Source: Syngnathus acus (taxonomy: Eukaryota; Chordata; Actinopteri; Syngnathiformes; Syngnathidae). From it: DNA of 64,000 nucleotides. Position 1 is the stretch's first letter. Each line of letters begins with the position of its first letter. Shown in pieces: positions 33,365 to 62,363 of this stretch. The stretch spans positions 13,681,693-13,745,692 of the forward strand of contig NC_051088.1 of the NCBI RefSeq assembly GCF_901709675.1. Reading direction: 5' to 3'. The translations under genes were made by a program, and so were the position numbers. The notes beneath the pieces are model-generated. The model was given only the letters and a program-made list of their open reading frames with translations, was not told where the DNA came from and searched no databases.

Positions 33365-34202
33365 TTCTTCACGAGTCATTTTACTGTATTTACAATATGT
33401 AAACAAGAACGACACAAACAAAAATTGGACATGCTCGTGTAATCATAACCAGCCAAAACATAGTTTCTATTCAAGTATACACATTTCAAACAGTCTGACC
33501 GGAATTAACTTTAACTTTGGAAATACAGTTTAACAGACTTCACCCAGTACTGACATTCATGAATATTTTAGGTCAAATAAAAGTTCGACACATAAAAATG
33601 TGATTGCATCAAAACATACTATAAAACATAATAAATATTGTTTGTGTATCTTCTTACAAAAACTTTTTACATTTAAATGTTTTAGATCTTTTTCATAAAT
33701 CACACAGTTTTTTTTTTTTTTAGACCTGTACAATGTGGAATGAAAAAAATACCACTGACATAAAAAGGAAATGATTTTAAAAAAAGGTTACAAACCCCAG
33801 AAAACTGATGCAACCATGGTAATTGAGAATCAACTATTCATGGCTGTTTCGGCATCTCACATGGTGTGATGATGAACGAAACAAAACAAAAAATACAGCC
33901 TTTAAGCATTTCCGAGCAGCAATGAACCATGTTAGTGTAACAAAGATACTGCAGTTAGTTACCATCTTGTTTGGACAGGAAATTAAGTAGTAACATTTTG
34001 ATAACAAAACCGCAGTATAGAAACATAGACAATCACTTTTGTTTTGTTAGAACCAAATTATGTCACAATAATGACAAATCAGCAAGGACCTTGAAATTAG
34101 AATGGGAACCAAAACTATCACGGAGCAGACATTGAAGCGCCAAGTGTGACATAGCACGGTCCGCAGCAGCCTTGAAATACATGCCTCAATGTGGAGTGAC
34201 AG

Positions 34203-45996
<11,794 letters not shown>

Positions 45997-46175
45997 GGCT
46001 GCCTGACACACTGTTATGTCAACACTTAAAAAACATGGAGGACACTCTCAGCCCTCAGCCGGGGAAGGCTCCGCTCTTCAAGCAAGGCGATCAGGCCCCA
46101 GTGTTGTTAGCCCGATCCTGACTGGTTGCTCTCCGCGCAGGCAAGAAGATACGCAGCATGTGATTGGTCGAAATG
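45997..46175 (-). promoter_or_regulatory. zmynd8 5' UTR and promoter candidate
   Basis: GC-richer segment upstream of the MHPQ start, with GCGCGGA-type CG clusters and an inverted CCAAT box (GTGATTGGTCG, 46159-46169), in the right orientation for a minus-strand promoter. The precise TSS is not visible. Confidence 0.4.
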
Positions 46176-47185
46176 TTTCCTGAGTAATTATCTTTGTTCA
46201 GAGCAGGCAGGGGCAGCGCTGTGAGTGTCAGAAACAGAGAATGAAAAATAAGCAGACTAGTAGGCCTCAAAAAAACATTGTAATAGGACTAATATGAACA
46301 TTTTGGACATACAAACCACAAGTAAGCTGTTTCCAACAGCAGGTCGTAGTAGAAGTTGCCTTTTCTTTTGCCTCTGCAGGAAGGAATAGGATCACGTAGA
46401 GGTTGAAGCAAAGCACCAGCCGTGGCTACTCTGAACAAGCCTGATTTTTTTTTTTTTTTTTTATGGAGAGGGCCTTTGTTTAAACTCCTCCCTCCCTTCT
46501 GGCCATTTTCAGTGCGATGACAGGCTGGAGCTCTTCACCTATGACAAAAAATACAGTCAGAATAATACTGTTACACCACCAAAATGCACCAAAAATATGA
46601 ACATAGTTGCATAGTTGTTTTTTTTTTTAACAAAGAGCACTAAAAGAATGATCGTGAGCTGCTTTTCACTGCATCTCATTTATTTATCTAATAAAATTGT
46701 TAGCTAATGACAAAATTAACATACAATGGACTACCACCACTGGCAAGGGATAAGATTGCATATGATTGAGGCCCACTGAAATGCAAAAAGAGCTTTTTTT
46801 TTTTCATACCCAAATATTTATGTGCACTTTTTTTTGGGGCTTAAGAAATTACTCATTAAAGCAAAAAAATATTGTGTGTGAGTGTGTGTGTGTGCGTGCG
46901 TGTGTGTGTGTGTATATAGATACTGGATAGGGGTGTGCAGATGCTTAGTGCACTTACTTTTTTTTCACCTCTGTTCCCCTCAGATGAATTGCACGTTTAA
47001 GATCTTGCAAAAAAAAACAACTGCAACCTTTACTAAAAATAGTATGATTCTGAGACATCTACGAGTACTCTCTCTTGCAAACACCAGCCTTAGATATGAA
47101 TAGGTAGAAACGGGACAATCCTTCTGAGCTGCATGCCAAGGACAATGCTAGATTAGTCTCCCGTCTGTTGACTGGGACTTAATGT
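46176..47185. other. Intergenic, upstream of zmynd8
   Basis: No gene is seen. T- and A-runs, and a GT/GC dinucleotide repeat with TA (46873-46917). It ends at the left target site of the composite insertion. Confidence 0.6.
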
Positions 47186-47193
47186 GAAACTAA

Positions 47194-47736
47194 TAGGGGT
47201 GTAACGATTCATCGATACACATCGATTAATCGATATAATGCTCTACGATTTGTTGGCATCGATGCTAAACGTAAACATCGATCTATATCGCCCGTTTTTG
47301 ACCTCGGACATTAGACACGACTTTATTTTGAAATCCAGTTCATTGTTGCTTGCTTCCTCTTTCCGGGAGCAGTGCGCGGCGTGTTGAGTTGTGAGCAGAG
47401 CAGGCACGTGAAAGGGGAGGCGACAACTACACGGCTCCTGGGCTGGTGCTATGGCTAGTGTCCAAGAAGACGAGGAACTTCGCTCCCCTTTGGGCTTCAA
47501 GTCATTCGTTTGGAAGCACTTTGTAATTTCCTAAATAAAGAGTTTGCAGTACGTTGTTGATTTTGCGTATGAATTGTTATAAATCAGGATATTGTTCTAT
47601 ATCGATCGTAGAGCACTATATCGTGATGTATCGTGAATGAATCACAGCAGGCTTTAAGATATCGGCGAATATCGTATCGTGTTCTTTGTATCGATATGAT
47701 ATCGTATCGTTACAAAACCCGCGATTTACACCCCTA
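47194..47736 (+). mobile_element. hAT-type MITE, left copy
   Basis: A 543-bp element with an 11-bp perfect terminal inverted repeat (TAGGGGTGTAA / TTACACCCCTA) and subterminal TAACGAT and ATCGAT-rich motifs (ATCGATTAATCGAT, TATCGATCG). Non-coding. It matches the right copy with only scattered substitutions and small indels. Confidence 0.75.
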
Positions 47737-50700
47737 GTTTGTAACCCTAACCTTGCTTTAAAACCCTAGTCGGAAACCCTAACCCTAGCTTGAAACCCTA
47801 ATTAGCAATGGCAAAACTCCTTGGAAACCCTGGTCGGAAACCCTAACCCTAGTTTTGAAAGCCTAGTTAGAAACCCTAATCTTAGAAACCCTAAAAGTAG
47901 TTTGAAACCCTCGTTGGAAACCCTAACAGCTTTAAAACCTAGTTTGTAACCCTAAGCTTGGTTTAAAACCCTAGTCGGAAACCCTACCCCTTGTTTGAAA
48001 CTTTAATTAGCGATGGCAAAACTCCTTGGAAACCCTGGTCGGAAACCCTAACCCTAGTTTTGAAAGCCTAGTTAGAAACCCTGATCTTAGAAACCATAAA
48101 AGTAGTTTGAAACCCTCGTTGGAAACCCTAACCCTAGCATTAAAACCTAGTTCGTAACCCTAACCTTTGTTTAAAACCCTAGTCGGAAACCCTAACCCTA
48201 GTTTGAAACCCTAAATAGCAATGGCAAAACTCCTTGGAAACCCTGGTCGGAAACCCTAACCCTAGTTTTGAAAGCCTAGTTAGAAACCCTAATCTTAGAA
48301 ACCCTAAAAGTAGTTTGAAACCCTCGTTGGAAACCCTAACAGCTTTAAAACCTAGTTTGTAACCCTAAGCTTGGTTTAAAACCCTAGTCGGAAACCCTAC
48401 CCCTTGTTTGAAACTTTAATTAGCGATGGCAAAACTCCTTGGAAACCCTGGTCGGAAACCCTAACCCTAGTTTTGAAAGCCTAGTTAGAAACCCTGATCT
48501 TAGAAACCATAAAAGTAGTTTGAAACCCTCGTTGGAAACCCTAACCCTAGCATTAAAACCTAGTTCGTAACCCTAACCTTTGTTTAAAACCCTAGTCGGA
48601 AACCCTAACCCTAGTTTGAAACCCTAAATAGCAATGGCAAAACTCCTTGGAAACCCTGGTCGGAAACCCTAACCCTCGTTTTGAAAGCCTAGTTAGAAAT
48701 CCTAATCTTAGAAACCCTAAAAGTAGTTTGAAACCCTCGTTGGAAACCCTAACCCTAGCTTTAAAACCTAGTTTGAAACCCTAACCTTGGTTTAAAACCC
48801 TAGTCGGAAACCCTGAGCCTAGTTTGAAACCCTAATTAGCGATGGCAAAACTCCTTGGAAACCCTAGTCGGAAACCCTAACCCTAGTTTTGAAAGCCTAG
48901 TTAGAAACCCTAACCCTAACCCTAACTCTAGTTTTGAAAGCCTAGTTAGTAACCCTAACCCTAACTCTAACCCTAACCCTAACCCTAGTTTTGAAAGCCT
49001 AGTTAGAAACCCTAACCCCAACCCTAATCCTAACCCTAACCCTAACTTTGGAAACCCTAGTCGAAAACCCTAACCCTAGTTTTGAAAGCCTAGTTAGAAA
49101 CCCCAATCTTAGAAACCCTAAAAGTAGTTTGAAACCCTCGTTGGAAACCCTAACCCTAGCTTTAAAACCTAGTTTGAAACCCTAACTTTGGTTTAAAACC
49201 CTAACCCCAACCCTAATCCTAACCCTAACCCTAACTTTGGAAACCCTAGTCGAAAACCCTAACCCTAGTTTTGAAAGCCTAGTTAGAAACCCTGATCTTA
49301 GAAACCATAAAAGTAGTTTGAAACCCTCGTTGGAAACCCTAACCCTAGCATTAAAACCTAGTTCGTAACCCTAACCTTTGTTTAAAACCCTAGTCGGAAA
49401 CCCTAACCCTAGTTTGAAACCCTAAATAGCAATGGCAAAACTCCTTGGAAACCCTGGTCGGAAACCCTAACCCTCGTTTTGAAAGCCTAGTTAGAAATCC
49501 TAATCTTAGAAACCCTAAAAGTAGTTTGAAACCCTCGTTGGAAACCCTAACCCTAGCTTTAAAACCTAGTTTGAAACCCTAACCTTGGTTTAAAACCCTA
49601 GTCGGAAACCCTGAGCCTAGTTTGAAACCCTAATTAGCGATGGCAAAACTCCTTGGAAACCCTAGTCGGAAACCCTAACCCTAGTTTTGAAAGCCTAGTT
49701 AAAAACCCTAACCCTAACCCTAACTCTAGTTTTGAAAGCCTAGTTAGTAACCCTAACCCTAACTCTAACCCTAACCCTAACCCTAGTTTTGAAAGCCTAG
49801 TTAGAAACCCTAACCCCAACCCTAATCCTAACCCTAACCCTAACTTTGGAAACCCTAGTCGAAAACCGTAACCCTAGTTTTGAAAGCCTAGTTAGAAACC
49901 CCAATCTTAGAAACCCTAAAAGTAGTTTGAAACCCTCGTTGGAAACCCTAACCCTAGCTTTAAAACCTAGTTTGAAACCCTAACTTTGGTTTAAAACCCT
50001 AACCCCAACCCTAATCCTAACCCTAACCCTAACTTTGGAAACCCTAGTCGAAAACCCTAACCCTAGTTTTGAAAGCCTAGTTAGAAACCCTGATCTTAGA
50101 AACCATAAAAGTAGTTTGAAACCCTCGTTGGAAACCCTAACCCTAGCATTAAAACCTAGTTCGTAACCCTAACCTTTGTTTAAAACCCTAGTCGGAAACC
50201 CTAACCCTAGTTTGAAACCCTAAATAGCAATGGCAAAACTCCTTGGAAACCCTGGTCGGAAACCCTAACCCTCGTTTTGAAAGCCTAGTTAGAAATCCTA
50301 ATCTTAGAAACCCTAAAAGTAGTTTGAAACCCTCGTTGGAAACCCTAACCCTAGCTTTAAAACCTAGTTTGAAACCCTAACCTTGGTTTAAAACCCTAGT
50401 CGGAAACCCTGAGCCTAGTTTGAAACCCTAATTAGCGATGGCAAAACTCCTTGGAAACCCTAGTCGGAAACCCTAACCCTAGTTTTGAAAGCCTAGTTAA
50501 AAACCCTAACCCTAACCCTAACTCTAGTTTTGAAAGCCTAGTTAGTAACCCTAACCCTAACTCTAACCCTAACCCTAACCCTAGTTTTGAAAGCCTAGTT
50601 AGAAACCCTAACCCCAACCCTAATCCTAACCCTAACCCTAACTTTGGAAACCCTAGTCGAAAACCCTAACCCTAGTTTTGAAAGCCTAGTTAGAAACCCC

Positions 50701-53700
50701 AATCTTAGAAACCCTAAAAGTAGTTTGAAACCCTCGTTGGAAACCCTAACCCTAGCTTTAAAACCTAGTTTGAAACCCTAACTTTGGTTTAAAACCCTAA
50801 CCCCAACCCTAATCCTAACCCTAACCCTAACTTTGGAAACCCTAGTCGAAAACCCTAACCCTAGTTTTGAAAGCCTAGTTAGAAACCCTGATCTTAGAAA
50901 CCATAAAAGTAGTTTGAAACCCTCGTTGGAAACCCTAACCCTAGCATTAAAACCTAGTTCGTAACCCTAACCTTTGTTTAAAACCCTAGTCGGAAACCCT
51001 AACCCTAGTTTGAAACCCTAAATAGCAATGGCAAAACTCCTTGGAAACCCTGGTCGGAAACCCTAACCCTCGTTTTGAAAGCCTAGTTAGAAATCCTAAT
51101 CTTAGAAACCCTAAAAGTAGTTTGAAACCCTCGTTGGAAACCCTAACCCTAGCTTTAAAACCTAGTTTGAAACCCTAACCTTGGTTTAAAACCCTAGTCG
51201 GAAACCCTGAGCCTAGTTTGAAACCCTAATTAGCGATGGCAAAACTCCTTGGAAACCCTAGTCGGAAACCCTAACCCTAGTTTTGAAAGCCTAGTTAGAA
51301 ACCCTAACCCTAACCCTAACTCTAGTTTTGAAAGCCTAGTTAGTAACCCTAACCCTAACTCTAACCCTAACCCTAGTTTTGAAAGCCTAGTTAGAAACCC
51401 TAACCCCAACCCTAATCCTAACCCTAACCCTAATTTTGGAAACCCTAGTCGAAAACCCTAACCCTAGTTTTGAAAGCCTAGTTAGAAACCCCAATCTTAG
51501 AAACCCTAAAAGTAGTTTGAAACCCTCGTTGGAAACCCTAACCCTAGCTTTAAAACCTAGTTTGAAACCCTAACTTTGGTTTAAAACCCTAACTCCAACC
51601 CTAATCCTAACCCTAACTTTGGAAACCCTAGTCGAAAACCCTAACCCTAGTTTTGAAAGCCTAGTTAGAAACCCTGATCTTAGAAACCATAAAAGTAGTT
51701 TGAAACCCTCGTTGGAAACCCTAACCCTAGCATTAAAACCTACTTCGTAACCCTAACCTTTGTTTAAAACCCTAGTCGGAAACCCTAACCCTAGTTTGAA
51801 ACCCTAAATAGCAATGGCAAAACTACTTGGAAACCCTGGTCGGAAACCCTAACCCTCGTTTTGAAAGCCTAGTTAGAAATCCTAATCTTAGAAACCCTAA
51901 AAGTAGTTTGAAACCCTCGTTGGAAACCCTAACCCTAGCTTTAAAACCTAGTTTGAAACCCTAACCTTGGTTTAAAACCCTAGTCGGAAACCCTGAGCCT
52001 AGTTTGAAACCCTAATTAGCGATGGCAAAACTCCTTGGAAACCCTAGTCGGAAACCCTAACCCTAGTTTTGAAAGCCTAGTTAGAAACCCTAACCCTAAC
52101 CCTAACTCTAGTTTTGAAAGCCTAGTTAGTAACCCTAACCCTAACTCTAACCCTAACCCTAACCCTAGTTTTGAAAGCCTAGTTAGAAACCCTAACCCCA
52201 ACCCTAATCCTAACCCTAACTTTGGAAACCCTAGTCGAAAACCCTAACCCTAGTTTTGAAAGCCTAGTTAGAAACCCCAATCTTAGAAACCCTAAAAGTA
52301 GTTTGAAACCCTCGTTGGAAACCCTAACCCTAGCTTTAAAACCTAGTTTGAAACCCTAACTTTGGTTTAAAACCCTAACCCCAACCCTAATCCTAACCCT
52401 AACCCTAACTTTGGAAACCCTAGTCGAAAACCCTAACCCTAGTTTTGAAAGCCTAGTTAGAAACCCTGATCTTAGAAACCATAAAAGTAGTTTGAAACCC
52501 TCGTTGGAAACCCTAACCCTAGCATTAAAACCTAGTTCGTAACCCTAACCTTTGTTTAAAACCCTAGTCGGAAACCCTAACCCTAGTTTGAAACCCTAAA
52601 TAGCAATGGCAAAACTCCTTGGAAACCCTGGTCGGAAACCCTAACCCTCGTTTTGAAAGCCTAGTTAGAAATCCTAATCTTAGAAACCCTAAAAGTAGTT
52701 TGAAACCCTCGTTGGAAACCCTAACCCTAGCTTTAAAACCTAGTTTGAAACCCTAACCTTGGTTTAAAACCCTAGTCGGAAACCCTGAGCCTAGTTTGAA
52801 ACCCTAATTAGCGATGGCAAAACTCCTTGGAAACCCTAGTCGGAAACCCTAACCCTAGTTTTGAAAGCCTAGTTAGAAACCCTAACCCTAACTCTAGTTT
52901 TGAAAGCCTAGTTAGTAACCCTAACCCTAACTCTAACCCTAACCCTAACCCTAGTTTTGAAAGCCTAGTTAGAAACCCTAACCCCAACCCTAATCCTAAC
53001 CCTAACTTTGGAAACCCTAGTCGAAAACCCTAACCCTAGTTTTGAAAGCCTAGTTAGAAACCCCAATCTTAGAAACCCTAAAAGTAGTTTGAAACCCTCG
53101 TTGGAAACCCTAACCCTAGCTTTAAAACCTAGTTTGAAACCCTAACTTTGGTTTAAAACCCTAACCCCAACCCTAATCCTAACCCTAACCCTAACTTTGG
53201 AAACCCTAGTCGAAAACCCTAACCCTAGTTTTGAAAGCCTAGTTAGAAACCCTGATCTTAGAAACCATAAAAGTAGTTTGAAACCCTCGTTGGAAACCCT
53301 AACCCTAGCATTAAAACCTAGTTCGTAACCCTAACCTTTGTTTAAAACCCTAGTCGGAAACCCTAACCCTAGTTTGAAACCCTAAATAGCAATGGCAAAA
53401 CTACTTGGAAACCCTGGTCGGAAACCCTAACCCTCGTTTTGAAAGCCTAGTTAGAAATCCTAATCTTAGAAACCCTAAAAGTAGTTTGAAACCCTCGTTG
53501 GAAACCCTAACCCTAGCTTTAAAACCTAGTTTGAAACCCTAACCTTGGTTTAAAACCCTAGTCGGAAACCCTGAGCCTAGTTTGAAACCCTAATTAGCGA
53601 TGGCAAAACTCCTTGGAAACCCTAGTCGGAAACCCTAACCCTAGTTTTGAAAGCCTAGTTAGAAACCCTAACCCTAACCCTAACTCTAGTTTTGAAAGCC

Positions 53701-55299
53701 TAGTTAGTAACCCTAACCCTAACTCTAACCCTAACCCTAGTTTTGAAAGCCTAGTTAGAAACCCTAACCCCAACCCTAATCCTAACCCTAACCCTAACTT
53801 TGGAAACCCTAGTCGAAAACCCTAACCCTAGTTTTGAAAGCCTAGTTAGAAACCCCAATCTTAGAAACCCTAAAAGTAGTTTGAAACCCTCGTTGGAAAC
53901 CCTAACCCTAGCTTTAAAACCTAGTTTGAAACCCTAACTTTGGTTTAAAACCCTAACCCCAACCCTAATCCTAACCCTAGCCCTAACTTTGGAAACCCTA
54001 GTCGAAAACCCTAACCCTAGTTTTGAAAGCCTAGTTAGAAACCCTAATCTTAGAAACCCTAAAAGTAGTTTGAAAGCCTCGTTGGAAACCTTAAGCCTAG
54101 CTTTAAAACCTAGTTTGTAACCCTAACCTTGGTTTAAAACCCTAGTCGGAAACCCTAACCCTAGTTTGAAACCCTAATTAGCAATGGCAAAACTCCTTGG
54201 AAACCCTGGTCGGAAACCCTAACCCTCGTTTTGAAAGCCTAGTTAGAAATCCTAATCTTAGAAACCCTAAAAGTAGTTTGAAACCCTCGTTGGAAACCCT
54301 AACCCTAGCTTTAAAACCTAGTTTGAAACCCTAACCTTGGTTTAAAACCCTAGTCGGAAACCCTGAGCCTAGTTTGAAACCCTAATTAGCGATGGCAAAA
54401 CTCCTTGGAAACCCTAGTCGGAAACCCTAACCCTAGTTTTGAAAGCCTAGTTAGAAACCCTAACCCTAACCCTAACTCTAGTTTTGATAGCCTAGTTAGT
54501 AACCCTAACCCTAACTCTAACCCTAACCCTAGTTTTGAAAGCCTAGTTAGAAACCCTAACCCCAACCCTAATCCTAACCCTAACCCTAACTTTGGAAACC
54601 CTAATCCTAGTTTTGAAAGCCTAGTTAGAAACCCCAATCTTAGAAACCCTAAAAGTAGTTTGAAACCCTCGTTGGAAACCCTAACCCTAGCTTTAAAACC
54701 TAGTTTGAAACCCTAACTTTGGTTTAAAACCCTAGTCGGAAACCCTGAGCCTAGTTTGAAACCCTAATTAGCGCTGGCAAAACTCCTTGGAAACCCTAGT
54801 CGGAAACCCTAACCCTAGTTTTGAAAGCCTAGTTAGAAACCCTAACCCTAACTCTAGTTTTGAAAGCCTAGTTAGTAACCCTAACCCTAACTCTAACTCT
54901 AACCCTAACCTTAACTCTAACCCTAACTCTAAGTCTAACCCTAACCCTAGTTTTGAAAGCCTAGTTAGAAACCCTAACCCCAACCCTAATCCTAACCCTA
55001 ACTTTGGAAACCCTAGTCGAAAACCCTAACCCTAGTTTTGAAAGCCTAGTTAGAAACCCTAATCTTAGAAACCCTAAAAGTAGTTTGAAAGCCTCGTTGG
55101 AAACCTTAAGCCTAGCTTTAAAACCTAGTTTGTAACCCTAACCTTGGTTTAAAACCCTAGTCGGAAACCCTAACCCTAGTTTGAAACCCTAATTAGCAAT
55201 GGCAAAACTCCTTGGAAACCCTGGTCGGAAACCCTAATCCTAGTTTTGAAAGCCTAGTTAGAAACCCTATTCTTAGAAACCCTAAAAGTAGTTTGAAAG
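47737..55299. repeat. Telomere-like (CCCTAA-derived) higher-order satellite array
   Basis: A 7563-bp array of CCCTAA hexamers mixed with variants (AACCCTAGTTTTGAAAGCC, GTCGGAAACCC, CTTGGAAACCC and others). At the left it starts with monomers of about 205-208 bp (the marker GGCAAAACTCC recurs at 47810, 48015, 48223, 48428, 48636 and 48844). It then becomes higher-order repeats of 786-798 bp (markers at 48855, 49653, 50451, 51249, 52035, 52827, 53613 and 54405, plus a shortened 382-bp step to 54787). Perfect hexamer runs are short (3-4 units), so this is a telomere-derived satellite rather than a native telomere. Confidence 0.92.
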
Positions 55300-55847
55300 T
55301 AGGGGTGTAACGATTCATCGATACACATCGATTAATCGATATAATGCTCTACGATTTGTTGGCATCGATGCTAAACGTAAACATCGATCTATATCGCCCG
55401 TTTTTGACCTCGGACATTAGCCGCGACTTTATTTTGAAATCCAGTTCTGTGTTGCTTGCTTCCTCTTTCCGGGAGCAGTGCGCGGCGTGTTGTGTTGTGA
55501 GCAGAGCAGGCACGTGAAAGGGGAGCCGACAACTACGCGGCTCCTGGGCTGGTGCTATGGCTAGTGTCTGTCCAAGAAGACGAGGAAATTCGCTCCCCTT
55601 TGGGCTTCAAGTCATTCGTTTGGAAGCACTTTGTAATTTCCTAAATAAAGAGTTTGCAGTACCTTGTTGATTTTGCGTATGAATTGTTATAAATCAGGAT
55701 ATTGTTCTATATCGATCGTAGAGCTCTATATCGTGATGTATCGTGAATGAATCACAGCAGGCTTTATGATATCGGCAAATATCGTATCGTGGCTCTTTGT
55801 ATCGATATGATATCGTATCGTTACAAAACCCGCGATTTACACCCCTA
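55300..55847 (+). mobile_element. hAT-type MITE, right copy
   Basis: A 548-bp direct repeat of the 47194-47736 element with the same terminal repeats. Small differences include CTGTGTTGCTTGC against CATTGTTGCTTGC and an extra GTCT. Its right flank supplies the matching half of the target duplication. Confidence 0.75.
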
Positions 55848-55855
55848 GAAACTAA

Positions 55856-57571
55856 CATTTAGGTGGTCTTCTCAAATTAATATTTTCAGATGAATCCTTC
55901 CGTGTTTCTCATCCCCAAGTAGGCACTTGGAATTTAACCGATTATCACATTAGCATTCTCTCAATCAGGGTGCATATTCATATCATAGCTTTTGAAGCCA
56001 CAGACTCAACTTCTTCCGGTTGTCACAACCGCCAACAACCCAAGCTGTGCAGGAAATTAAATGTTACGGGGATTTATGAATATTTTAGAAAAGTAAACAA
56101 AATGTTCCAATAAACCACTCAGGGGAAACGAAACCCGTAGTAACAAAGGATTACTGCTACTTCAGCCTGTATCTCACTGAGCAGAGAAGGTTAATGGCCT
56201 TAATGTTGATTTTTTTGGTAAGTGTTAATTCAAGGTCACAGTCACAAAGACATTCGTTCGCAAGACATTCGCCAAAAATTTTAATAGACATTAACAGTTT
56301 TTGTTGCAAAGAAATTTGGAACAGATTGTTGTAAATTTGTGTTGTGGTCATTTTTCTGCCACTAAGTGGCATTTGTGTTTCAAGTTGGACATTAGTGACA
56401 CTAACAGATTTTTTTTCATTTCAAAACAAGAGTAAATAAAGTATAACACTCACTCACTCATTCATTCATTCATTCATTCATTCATTTATTCATTCATTCA
56501 TTCGAACTTGAGTTACAGTGGCACCTTTGCAAAATAATGTATGCCCTTTTTGTTGATAACAATGTTGGGAATAATGTTTGTTAATAATGATCAGTGTGTT
56601 TATTTGCATAAAATTACCTTGCCACATATTTATACTGCAAACAATAGAATACAAGTGATTTGAATGATAAATACATGTCACAGAATTGAATGACAGTCTC
56701 AAATTAGAAACTACAAGTAGCAGGCAATGTGAGCCACTATAGTGGAGCTAGAACCTACAAATTTGCCGTTCGTTCACTCACTCGAAACAATATCAAATGA
56801 ATTCTAAACGTTTTATGGTGAGCTAAAGCAGCACACCGACCCCTAGCAACCAAACAAGGGAGACAATGTCAAGGGAGTGCAACTCAATAGCTAATACCAT
56901 ACTACAGCTTTAAAACATTTCAGATGCAAATTTAAGAATACTACGCAACCATTTAAACTCACAAATAGCATGCATTGTCAGGGGAAAAAATGATTACCTG
57001 AGTGCAGCCGCACGCCGCTCCATTGTTTACCTGATCTCGGGCATTCGATCGTATAGATTGGCTGATCGATAGGCTACTCTGCTTCTTACAATCACTTGAT
57101 TCTGTTGACAAAACACAATGGAGGTACAGTATGAAGAACCAGGAAACTAGCAAAGATGGAAAATAAGCAATGAAAATAGCAACAGGTAACTCGGTTGGCT
57201 CGGGCTTTCTTGGTGGTGGTAGACATCAAGCTTTGACGAAGCCACAGCACCCCCTGCTGGTGGGAGCGACCACTTCCATAACACGCCTCGTGGCTCATTT
57301 ACGACTTTAGGGATTGTTCATTATTTTTGTTGTTGTTGGAAAAACAGTACACTATAAAATACCGAAGGACTCAGAAGATGAGATTCAGTTTGATGGGGGG
57401 CGGGGTGTCAATTGACAAAATACATTATACTTAATCTAGTATGTTCGACTCATTCGCATGAGTCCTGACATTTTCACATCAACACTAAAAAAAATAATGA
57501 AATAAAATACAACAAAAAGTCAAACATGCTCATCCGAGATATTTCGAGATATTAATGTGTAAATGTGCCGC
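55856..57571. other. Intergenic between the composite insertion and tram1
   Basis: AT-rich with no recognised coding exon. Contains an ATTC microsatellite (56447-56502). A possible minus-strand splice-bounded segment near 57036-57105 may relate to the divergent transcript described below, but it would bring an early stop. Confidence 0.5.
56447..56502. repeat. (ATTC)n microsatellite
   Basis: Repeated CACT then ATTC/ATTT tetramers for about 56 bp. Confidence 0.95.
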
Positions 57572-57729
57572 TTACGTCTGTTCCAAGCAACGCAGGTTGT
57601 TTGTAGTGGGTTCTCCTACGTCAATAACAGGGCGGTACATGATTGGGCTGTGAGAAAGTAAGGGACCCTCATCTGTCTTTACTTTTTCTTTTTTCTTTTT
57701 AAGGGTGTTAACTACGCTTTGATTCATAC

Positions 57730-62363
<4,634 letters not shown>

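Larger units (their letters stand above)
47186..55855. mobile_element. Composite hAT-type insertion carrying a telomere-like satellite
   Basis: The outer left flank GAAACTAA (47186-47193) and outer right flank GAAACTAA (55848-55855) are identical, giving an 8-bp target duplication around 8654 bp (47194-55847). The ends are TAGGGGTGTAA and its inverse TTACACCCCTA. The unit consists of a 543-bp element, a 7563-bp CCCTAA-derived array, and a 548-bp second copy in the same orientation. 8-bp duplications and such ends are hAT hallmarks. No transposase gene is present. The inner junctions (GTTTGTAA after copy 1, TTTGAAAG before copy 2) are not duplications of each other. Confidence 0.8.

Noticed and set aside
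48836-55029. Open frames of 61-103 codons on both strands repeating Asn-Pro or Leu-Gly (for example NPNPNPNSSFESLV)
   Set aside because: They are the reading of CCCTAA-type repeats, which lack stops in some frames; identical frames recur every repeat unit and on both strands. No gene signals.
47737-55299. Direct repeats with spacers, CRISPR-like look
   Set aside because: Repeats are continuous satellite units with hexamer variation, in a vertebrate genome, without unique spacers.
47737-55299. A true chromosome end or telomere fusion
   Set aside because: Hexamer runs are short and interrupted, organised in 200-800-bp units, have one orientation throughout and are bounded by MITEs and a target duplication.
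57036-57105. Second exon for the divergent minus-strand transcript at tram1
   Set aside because: Splice sites are plausible, but joining in phase gives a stop after three codons, so coding continuation is not supported.
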